5,650 bases of DNA, from positions 1-5,650 of the forward strand of contig VGKZ01000074.1 in NCBI GenBank assembly GCA_016866815.1, given 5' to 3'. The notes under the pieces are model-generated. The model was not told the DNA's origin, searched no databases, and worked only from the letters and a program-made list of their open reading frames with translations. Origin of the DNA: Candidatus Peregrinibacteria bacterium (GTDB lineage: Bacteria > Patescibacteriota > Gracilibacteria > Peribacterales > Peribacteraceae). This document shows positions 1-5,000 of the stretch, piece by piece. The stretch's first letter is position 1; each line of letters opens with the position of its first letter. Made by a program: the position numbers and the translations under genes.

Positions 1-2
1 AC

Positions 3-101
3 AACACCGACCGTATCCACACCGCGCTCAGGATGCCACCGCAGACGTTTACCCTACGCTACGAAACGACACGATTCCTCATTCCTAGCAATGTGTCTTA
101 A
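3..101 (+). CDS. 3' end of a DDE-type transposase/integrase (partial, start outside window)
   Basis: This frame is open from the left edge and ends with TAA at 99-101, giving 32 residues that begin NTDRIHTALRMPPQTF. The pattern N-x-x-R-x-H-x-A-L followed by a P-rich turn is characteristic of the C-terminal end of the rve/DDE integrase core in IS3- and IS481-type transposases (usually YN-x-x-RPH-x-AL-x-x-x-TP). The catalytic D, D and E residues would lie upstream, outside the window. The family is inferred from this short motif only. No complete terminal inverted repeat can be identified, because its partner would also be outside. If the element is intact, its right end should fall shortly after the stop codon. 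Two other frames are also open here for 80-200 bases, but neither resembles a protein family. Confidence 0.55.
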   Translation, partial: NTDRIHTALRMPPQTFTLRYETTRFLIPSNVS

Positions 102-329
102 GAAAGGGGTACTTGCCAGGATGAATCCGGAGAGATGGTTCAGTACAAACAGCCACAAGGGGAAGGCCAGTCACCAAAGCATATCGCCTCACTTTTAATG
201 AAAAAATAATCCAGTGATCGTTACTCGTGTTCATGAAGGGCTCTCCATAAAAATTGTGGAGGGCTCTCTTGAGTAGTGATTTCAGCGAATAAGAATCATG
301 CAAGGGTTCTGTTGTCAGGCTCGTCATTC
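102..329. other. Non-coding stretch between the transposase end and the zinc operon
   Basis: No convincing gene is seen in this 228-base stretch. It is more AT-rich than the genes around it. The only clear structure is the hairpin at 237-267, listed separately. It probably includes the right end of the mobile element and the upstream flank of the zinc operon promoter, but the boundary between them cannot be placed. Confidence 0.5.
237..267. repeat. Inverted repeat / 11-bp hairpin with embedded direct repeat
   Basis: Bases 237-247 can pair with 257-267 over 11 positions, two of them G-T wobbles, around the AT-rich 9-base loop 248-256. The nonamer AGGGCTCTC also occurs as a direct repeat at 237-245 and 260-268, partly overlapping the stem. 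No T-run follows on either strand, so it is not a standard intrinsic terminator. It could be a weak terminator for the upstream element, part of a mobile-element end, or chance. The pairing is seen directly; no function can be assigned. Confidence 0.45.
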
Positions 330-352
330 TAAATGCAAATGGTTTGCATTTA
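330..352. promoter_or_regulatory. Zur-like operator palindrome 1 (zinc operon, unit 1)
   Basis: Two perfect 10-base inverted arms flank a 3-base spacer: the left arm is TAAATGCAAA (330-339), the spacer TGG, and the right arm is its exact reverse complement (343-352). The core fits the 7-1-7 plan of Fur-family operators as TGCAAAT-N-RTTTGCA, with one mismatch (G for A) beside the centre. Nearly the same palindrome precedes the znuA unit at 3381-3401, and a zur gene lies in the downstream operon. Assignment to Zur is therefore a strong contextual inference. It differs from the published gamma-proteobacterial and Bacillus Zur boxes that I recall. It overlaps the candidate -35 element, so bound repressor should block RNA polymerase. 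Confidence 0.85.
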
Positions 353-372
353 CTTTGATGTATCCCTATGCT
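344..372 (+). promoter_or_regulatory. Candidate sigma70-type promoter of unit 1
   Basis: TTGCAT (344-349) lies 17 bases from TATGCT (367-372), a weak but correctly spaced -35/-10 pair (3/6 and 4/6 matches to consensus). The -35 lies inside the right arm of the Zur-like palindrome. The same arrangement recurs before the second unit, which supports it. Transcription would begin near 378-380, leaving a leader of about 80 bases before the first start codon. Confidence 0.5.
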
Positions 373-387
373 TCTTCTCCGAGCGGG

Positions 388-425
388 CGGAGTACAAAGT
401 TGCTCCGTTCACACATAGCGGAGCA
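388..425 (+). promoter_or_regulatory. Leader RNA with mutually exclusive hairpins
   Basis: In the untranslated leader of unit 1, segment 388-394 can pair with 401-407 (7 bp, one wobble, 6-base loop). Segment 401-407 can instead pair perfectly with 419-425 (7 bp, 11-base loop). A third CTCCG copy at 377-381 could also pair with 388-392, but it straddles the expected transcription start. The alternating CGGAG/CTCCG segments resemble the competing stems of attenuators or riboswitches, but no terminator T-run follows and no known aptamer is recognised. The pairing is visible in the sequence; a regulatory role is speculative. Confidence 0.3.
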
Positions 426-460
426 CGGGGGTATTCCGTCCGTTTCTTCTCCTTCACTCT

Positions 461-1813
461 ATGAACAACCCGCAGCGCATTCCTGTCACGATCCTCACCG
501 GCTTCCTTGGCAGCGGCAAAACCACGCTCCTCAACCGCATCCTGAAGGAGAACCATGGCAAGCGCATCGCGGTTATCGAGAACGAATTCGGCGAAATTGG
601 CGTCGATCAGGAACTCGTAATCCACGGCGAAGAGGAAGTGGTGGAGATGAATAATGGTTGTATCTGCTGTACGGTGCGCGGCGACTTACTGCGGATCATC
701 AAGAAGCTTCTGAAAGACAAAAGAAAGTTTGATTACATCCTCATTGAAACGACAGGACTCGCCGATCCTGCGCCCGTTGCGCAAACCTTCCTGACGGACG
801 AGGAATTGAGCCAAAAGGTACAGCTGGAAGGCATCGTCACGGTCGTCGACAGCAAACATATTCTGCAGCAGATCGACCGCAGTCCTGAGGCAAAGGAGCA
901 GATCGCGTTCGCGGACGTTATCCTCCTCAACAAATCCGATCTTGTAACTCCCGAAGAGCTGGATCAGCTCGAAAAGAAAATACGAGGCATCAATGCGGTC
1001 GCAAAGATTCACCGCACCGTGAACGGGGAGATTCCAATCGATCACGTTCTCCATGTGGGCGGGTTCAATCTCGACCGCGCTCTCGACGTCGATCCGAAGT
1101 TCCTCGAAATCGAGTATCCCTTCGAGTTCGCCGGTGTGTACAAGCTCGGCAAAGGCAGACACCGCCTGCAGCTTTCCAAAGGCCCCGATCCCAGCATGAA
1201 AACGTTTGTTGGCGTATTCGATACGGAGCAACCCGAGTTGAGCGATGCACTTCTGAACGATGTCGCCATGCAATTTTCGGGCAAACCCATTCCCGTTGCA
1301 CATGGGAAAACGCTCGGCTTGCTGCCGGGCTTCTACGAACTGGTGATCACCGAAGACGAGAATACGTTCGATCTGCATCTAGATGGAGACGGCCATCTCG
1401 GCCTCTTCACTCAGCACCATCCGACGGAATTCCAGCTAACACTGCACAATGCCGATAAGCGGGCGCAGGAGCCGTTGCACTTCCGTGAATTCAAACCGAC
1501 GCACTCGCACGACAACGAGGTGTCCTCGGTAGGCATCGAGTTCGAGGGAGAGATCGATTTGAAGAAGCTCAATGACTGGTTCGGGGCACTGCTCATGAAC
1601 GCCGGACAGGATCTGTTCCGCTTCAAGGGGTTCCTGTCGATCCAAGGCTTCAACACGCTCTGCGTGTTGCAGGGGGTGCACATGCTCTTCGATTACAAGC
1701 CGTTCAGGTCATTCGAGCCGAATGAACGCCGGAAGAACACCCTGGTCTTCATTGGACGTAATCTCGACCGCAATTTCCTCACGCAAGGATTTCTCTCCTG
1801 CAAGGCCGACTGA
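461..1813 (+). CDS. COG0523/CobW-family P-loop GTPase, Zur-regulated metal chaperone candidate, with inserted domain
   Basis: This 450-residue protein is a G3E-family GTPase of the COG0523 group, whose members are cytosolic and are thought to deliver or ration metals such as zinc. All nucleotide motifs are intact: Walker A GFLGSGKTT (14-22), the metal-binding GCICC motif (66-70), ETTGLADP (96-103) and the guanine-specificity NKSD (157-160). The CobW C-terminal domain runs from about residue 354 to 435 and includes LQGVHMLFDY. The protein is longer than the usual 320-400 residues because about 120 residues (roughly 218-340) separate the GTPase and C-terminal domains. This insert is predicted beta-rich, begins near YPFEFAGVYKL and contains GPDP. 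Possible extra ligands are H319-H320 and the HSH at 348-350, just before the C-terminal domain. It is the first gene after palindrome 1 and ends 5 bases before zur. The chosen ATG lies just ahead of the Walker A strand; the leader is pyrimidine-rich with no Shine-Dalgarno. The client protein is unknown. Confidence 0.93.
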   Translation: MNNPQRIPVTILTGFLGSGKTTLLNRILKENHGKRIAVIENEFGEIGVDQELVIHGEEEVVEMNNGCICCTVRGDLLRIIKKLLKDKRKFDYILIETTGLADPAPVAQTFLTDEELSQKVQLEGIVTVVDSKHILQQIDRSPEAKEQIAFADVILLNKSDLVTPEELDQLEKKIRGINAVAKIHRTVNGEIPIDHVLHVGGFNLDRALDVDPKFLEIEYPFEFAGVYKLGKGRHRLQLSKGPDPSMKTFVGVFDTEQPELSDALLNDVAMQFSGKPIPVAHGKTLGLLPGFYELVITEDENTFDLHLDGDGHLGLFTQHHPTEFQLTLHNADKRAQEPLHFREFKPTHSHDNEVSSVGIEFEGEIDLKKLNDWFGALLMNAGQDLFRFKGFLSIQGFNTLCVLQGVHMLFDYKPFRSFEPNERRKNTLVFIGRNLDRNFLTQGFLSCKAD

Positions 1814-1818
1814 TTTCC

Positions 1819-2241
1819 ATGCCAGCGACATTTTCACTGCAACGGCTCCTCAGACGACAGGGAATGCGGTCCACTGATCAGCGTCATGCAATCATTGACG
1901 CCTTACGCCGCATCGGCCCCGCATCTCCTTCCGATATCCATCAAGAACTTCTCACATCCCGCCACTACCTCAGCCCCGTCACAGTCTACCGCAATCTTGC
2001 CGCATTCTTCGATGCGGGCCTCATCCACAAACACCCGTCGGACGGACGATACTTCCTCTGCTCCGCAATCGGCATTCGCGGCCCGCACGAACTCTTGCAG
2101 TGCACCCGTTGCGGCCGCGTGCAGGAGGTGCGCTCAAACAATTGGAAGGATCTGCCGAAGCGTATCGAACGTGGCTACGGTTTCAGGATATCTTCCTGCG
2201 TCATCGCAACCTTTGGGGTATGTGACGAATGCGAAATATGA
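1819..2241 (+). CDS. zur: Zur: zinc-responsive Fur-family transcriptional repressor
   Basis: The 140-residue length is normal for the Fur family. The N-terminal winged helix includes R17-S-T-x-QR (17-22) and the recognition helix region SPVTVYRNLAAFFDAGLI (52-69). The structural zinc site is complete, with C95-x-x-C98 and C135-x-x-C138. H70, C81, H90 and E103 match, with nearly the same spacing, the regulatory zinc ligands of E. coli Zur (H77, C88, H96, E111), which favours Zur over Fur, Mur or PerR. With zinc bound the protein should dimerise and bind the two palindromes in this window. It lies between two COG0523 genes, 5 bases after the first and 15 before the second, so it is very probably in their operon and represses its own synthesis. 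No ribosome-binding site is seen, so translation may be coupled to the upstream gene. The zinc-sensing role is inferred from ligands and neighbours. Confidence 0.92.
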   Translation: MPATFSLQRLLRRQGMRSTDQRHAIIDALRRIGPASPSDIHQELLTSRHYLSPVTVYRNLAAFFDAGLIHKHPSDGRYFLCSAIGIRGPHELLQCTRCGRVQEVRSNNWKDLPKRIERGYGFRISSCVIATFGVCDECEI

Positions 2242-2256
2242 CTCTGTCGAAACATC

Positions 2257-3348
2257 ATGAAAACTCCCATCACCATCATCTCCGGCTTTGCCCAAACGGG
2301 AAAAACCGCTCATCTGATCCAGTGCCTGCGCACGGCATCGGGCAAGCGCCGCGCGGTCATCATGAACGACATCGCGGAGGTCGTGACGGGTTGTGATCGC
2401 GTGCGTGCGGCATTGCAACGCGGACGGGATGAACTCATCGCCCTGCCCAACGGTTGCATCTGCTGCACCATCGACGAACAGTTCATCGCGATCATCGGCG
2501 AATGCCTGCGACGCGGGTTCCAGCACATCTTCGTCGAGGCGAACGCTACTGCGGAGCCGTCGCTCATCAAGAGCATGCTGGAGCGCTCGCCATTTGCGGA
2601 CAGCATTCGCATCCAGTCACTTACAACTGTCATTCACGCCTCGCGATTCTTCGACGATTTCCGCTCGCACGACGATCTGCGGGTGCGGGGCATGGTCGCA
2701 CTCACCGAAGATGACCGCAGCGTTGCGGAAGTGCTCGCCGAACAAATCGAACATGCTGATACGCTTGCTATCCGCCATGTCGAACAAGTGTCTTCCGAGC
2801 GCTTGCAGATGCTCTCTTCACTTCTTACTTCCGTCAACCCAACCGCCGAAATTGTGTCCGATGCCGCGATACGATTGGACGATGCGAAGCCGGTAGAAAC
2901 ATGGCACTTCCGCGCTTCCCGACCCTTTCATCCTGATCGCCTCGATGCTTTCCTCCGCGGCGCGGCGCTTGCCAACGTCCTCCGAGCCGAGGGCACAGCA
3001 TGGATCGCATCTCGTCAGGACACGAAAATCGTTTGGTCGCAGACCGGCCGCATCTGCACATTGGAATCCGATGGCGCATGGTGGTCGGTGCCGGAGGGCA
3101 TGAACGATGCGGAAGCAAAAGCATGGTTTGATCAATGCGGAGAGCGTTATCAGGATGTGACCTTCCATGGTATCGGACTGCAACGATCGGGCCTCTCGGA
3201 TCATCTTCACGATTGCCTGCTCACGCACGAAGAGATGTCACTGGGGTCCGATCTCTGGGTGCATTTCCCCGATGAACTGGGCGAATGGGAGAACGATATG
3301 GATCGCAGCAGCTTCCTCGTTCCCTTCAATACTGCCCTTGTTCGGTGA
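2257..3348 (+). CDS. YciC/ZigA-like COG0523 protein with degenerate GTPase motifs
   Basis: At 363 residues this has the normal length and full domain plan of YciC/ZigA-type COG0523 proteins, which are induced by zinc limitation in other bacteria. The P-loop keeps the minimal GxxxxGKT form as GFAQTGKT (10-17), and the metal motif GCICC is intact (66-70). Other motifs are eroded. The usual ESTGxSEP is EANATAEP (94-101). Where NKxD should confer guanine specificity, in the segment after EHAD, it reads RHVE (173-176). Family landmarks further along are clear: SRPFHPDRL near 220-228, WIASR, WSQTG, then CLLTHEE and a C-terminal W-x-x-F. The reading frame is undamaged with a long C-terminal domain, so it is not an obvious pseudogene. 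It is the last gene of unit 1, 15 bases after zur. It may bind metal without normal GTP hydrolysis, use another nucleotide, or partner the intact paralogue upstream; this is inference. Confidence 0.88.
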   Translation: MKTPITIISGFAQTGKTAHLIQCLRTASGKRRAVIMNDIAEVVTGCDRVRAALQRGRDELIALPNGCICCTIDEQFIAIIGECLRRGFQHIFVEANATAEPSLIKSMLERSPFADSIRIQSLTTVIHASRFFDDFRSHDDLRVRGMVALTEDDRSVAEVLAEQIEHADTLAIRHVEQVSSERLQMLSSLLTSVNPTAEIVSDAAIRLDDAKPVETWHFRASRPFHPDRLDAFLRGAALANVLRAEGTAWIASRQDTKIVWSQTGRICTLESDGAWWSVPEGMNDAEAKAWFDQCGERYQDVTFHGIGLQRSGLSDHLHDCLLTHEEMSLGSDLWVHFPDELGEWENDMDRSSFLVPFNTALVR

Positions 3349-3380
3349 CTAGGGGCATTCTACGCTATCCCCACTTTCTC

Positions 3381-3401
3381 AAATGCAAATCATTTGCATT
3401 T
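3381..3401. promoter_or_regulatory. Zur-like operator palindrome 2 (rrm-znuA-znuC unit)
   Basis: This is a perfect 21-base palindrome: left arm AAATGCAAAT (3381-3390), central C (3391) and the exact reverse complement (3392-3401). The core TGCAAAT-C-ATTTGCA is an ideal 7-1-7 Fur-family site. It shares both 9-base outer arms with palindrome 1 and differs mainly at the centre. It lies 86 bases before the RRM gene and upstream of znuA and znuC, the standard targets of Zur. Direct binding by the Zur encoded here is inferred from position and symmetry. Confidence 0.88.
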
Positions 3402-3421
3402 AGTAAGTTCTTCGCTAGACT
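3394..3421 (+). promoter_or_regulatory. Candidate sigma70-type promoter of unit 2
   Basis: TTGCAT (3394-3399) inside the right arm of palindrome 2 lies 16 bases from TAGACT (3416-3421), which matches the -10 consensus at 4 of 6 positions. The geometry copies that of the unit 1 promoter. It predicts a start near 3428 and a leader of about 60 bases. Repressor binding would cover the -35. Confidence 0.5.
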
Positions 3422-3487
3422 CTTGCCGATTCGATGTAGGACTCACGCGAGACATCGCATCTATCCTATCTCTCTTCCCAGTTTCCC

Positions 3488-4024
3488 ATGTCTAGTTCTC
3501 TGTTTGTCGGCGGTCTCTCGTGGAACACCACCGAGCAAGCTCTCTCTCAGCACCTCTCCATGGTCGCTCCAGTCATCTCCGTCAAGATTCCCACGGACAA
3601 GCTGAGCGGCAAATCCCGTGGATTCGCCTTCGTGGACATGCAGTCCGCCGAAGACGCCCAGAAAGTCATCGCCGAACTCAACGAGCGCGAACTTGACGGT
3701 CGCAGCCTTCGCATCAACGTTGCGCGTGAAGAAGACACAGAACCATGCAAGCTGTACGTTGCAGGACTCGCGGATTCCGTCACCGAAGAATCGCTGAAAC
3801 AATGCCTTTCCGACAGCGGATCGGTGACCGGCGTTTCCATCGTGCTCGACCGTGATACGGGACGCTCTCGCGGCTTCGCGTTCGTCGATACGGCATCCGA
3901 ACAGGATTCCGAGGCGATCATCAATGCATGCAACGGCACAATGCTTGATGGCAAGAGCATCCTCGTCCGTAAATCACGACCCAAGACCGAGAAACCCCGC
4001 CGTTCATTCAACCGCAACCGCTAG
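3488..4024 (+). CDS. Tandem-RRM RNA-binding protein, first gene of the zinc importer operon
   Basis: This 178-residue cytosolic protein consists of two RNA-recognition motifs and a short basic tail. RRM1 (about 4-80) has RNP2 LFVGGL (5-10) and RNP1 KSRGFAFV (42-49). RRM2 (about 87-163) has RNP2 LYVAGL (89-94) and RNP1 RSRGFAFV (126-133). The aromatic RNA-stacking residues F6, F46, F48, Y90, F130 and F132 are all present, so single-stranded RNA binding is very likely. The tail (164-178) is rich in Arg, Lys and Asn. Most bacterial RRM proteins known to me have one domain, so two in tandem is uncommon. The gene follows a Zur-like palindrome and promoter and ends 25 bases before znuA, suggesting co-transcription with the zinc importer. 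Its RNA targets and role are unknown; control of zinc-related mRNAs is a hypothesis. The leader at 3460-3487 is pyrimidine-rich with no Shine-Dalgarno. Confidence 0.95.
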   Translation: MSSSLFVGGLSWNTTEQALSQHLSMVAPVISVKIPTDKLSGKSRGFAFVDMQSAEDAQKVIAELNERELDGRSLRINVAREEDTEPCKLYVAGLADSVTEESLKQCLSDSGSVTGVSIVLDRDTGRSRGFAFVDTASEQDSEAIINACNGTMLDGKSILVRKSRPKTEKPRRSFNRNR

Positions 4025-4049
4025 TCTCCCTCTATTCCCCAATCTCATT

Positions 4050-5000
4050 ATGAAGCGCTTTCTCCCCATTCTCATCCTCGTCGGTCTCCTCTCCGCTTGC
4101 ACGGGAACGCAGACATCGAAGCAGGCAGTTCCTCCCGCAGAAAAGTTGAAGGTATCAGCGAGCTTCTATCCCCTCGCATATCTTTCCGAGAGAATTGCGG
4201 GCGATGCGGCGGTCGTTACGCAGGTGATTCCCAGCGGCGTGGAACCCCATGACTATGAGCCGACTCCCCAACAACTCACCGCCGTCTACGAATCCAAGAT
4301 TCTTGTGATGAACGGACAAGGTCTCGATCCGTGGGCAGAGAAATCACGAGAGCAGATCACCTCGAAAGGAATCAGCATGATTGTGGCTACCGAAGGCGCA
4401 GATCTGCTGTCTTCCGTTCGCGAAGAGGAAGAGGAGCACGAAGGCGAAGAGGAACATCATGTGGAAGGAGAATTCGATCCGCACGTCTGGCTCGATCCCG
4501 TGCAGATGCGCTCCGTCGCCGTGCGCATTCGCGATGCGTTTATTGCCGCAGACCCCTCTCACGCAGAGACCTATCGTGTGAACGCCGATGCGCTCATCGC
4601 CGATCTGAATGCTCTTGATAGTCGATTCCGCTCCAATCTGAAGACCTGCACGCAGACGAAGGTCATCGTGTCGCATGACGCTTTCCGCTACATGGCTCGC
4701 CAGTATGACTTTGAGACTCTCGCTCTCGCAGGAGTATCGCCGGATGAAGAGCCTTCACCAAAGAAGATCGCCGAGATCATCGACACCGCCAAGCGCGAGA
4801 AGCTCAAAGTGGTGTTCTTCGAGACTCTCGTCAGCCCGAAACTCGCCGAGTCCGTGGCAAACGGCGCAGAAGCGCAGACACTGGTTCTCAATCCCATCGA
4901 GGGATTAACGTCCGAAGACCTTGCGCAGGGCAAGACATACCTTACCGTCATGCAGGATAATGCCGATAACCTTGCCATCGCCCTTGAATGTCAGAAATGA
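4050..5000 (+). CDS. znuA: ZnuA: zinc-binding lipoprotein of the ZnuABC importer
   Basis: This 316-residue cluster A-I substrate-binding protein captures zinc outside the membrane and passes it to the permease. It begins with a lipoprotein signal: basic MKR, a hydrophobic stretch, and lipobox L14-S-A-C17, so the mature protein is anchored through C17. Likely ligands are H67 in the PHDYEP motif, H145 in DPHVWLDP and H209 in SHDAF. E284 in NPIEG sits where several relatives carry a fourth carboxylate ligand. An acidic, His-containing loop (about 125-141, with H130, H136 and H137) precedes H145 and is a usual mark of zinc rather than manganese binders. The ATG at 4050 is preferred over in-frame upstream ATGs because it gives a proper signal peptide and avoids overlap with the RRM gene. 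Its stop overlaps the znuC start (ATGA). The family is certain; zinc specificity rests on the loop and the Zur-like context. Confidence 0.93.
   Translation: MKRFLPILILVGLLSACTGTQTSKQAVPPAEKLKVSASFYPLAYLSERIAGDAAVVTQVIPSGVEPHDYEPTPQQLTAVYESKILVMNGQGLDPWAEKSREQITSKGISMIVATEGADLLSSVREEEEEHEGEEEHHVEGEFDPHVWLDPVQMRSVAVRIRDAFIAADPSHAETYRVNADALIADLNALDSRFRSNLKTCTQTKVIVSHDAFRYMARQYDFETLALAGVSPDEEPSPKKIAEIIDTAKREKLKVVFFETLVSPKLAESVANGAEAQTLVLNPIEGLTSEDLAQGKTYLTVMQDNADNLAIALECQK

Noticed and set aside
1..198. Open + strand frame from the left edge to TAA at 196-198
   Set aside because: Its composition is not protein-like and it shows no motif. The frame ending at 101 has a recognisable transposase signature.
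85..327. 80-residue open frame on the minus strand
   Set aside because: It overlaps the end of the transposase frame and the hairpin, starts almost against the operator with no room for a promoter, and resembles no family.
298..654. 118-residue + strand frame starting before the operator
   Set aside because: It runs through the operator and leader and into the first COG0523 gene in another frame, with low-complexity Arg/Pro/Ser composition.
686..1378. 230-residue open frame on the minus strand
   Set aside because: It lies wholly antisense to the well-supported COG0523 gene and is an effect of that gene's codon use.
3351..3373. Possible terminator after the second COG0523 gene
   Set aside because: Only four G-C pairs (3352-3355 with 3369-3372) around a 13-base loop, with no real T-run after them.
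3852..4049. N-terminal extension of znuA to an upstream ATG
   Set aside because: It would overlap the RRM gene and bury the lipoprotein signal. The ATG at 4050 gives a proper signal peptide and lipobox.
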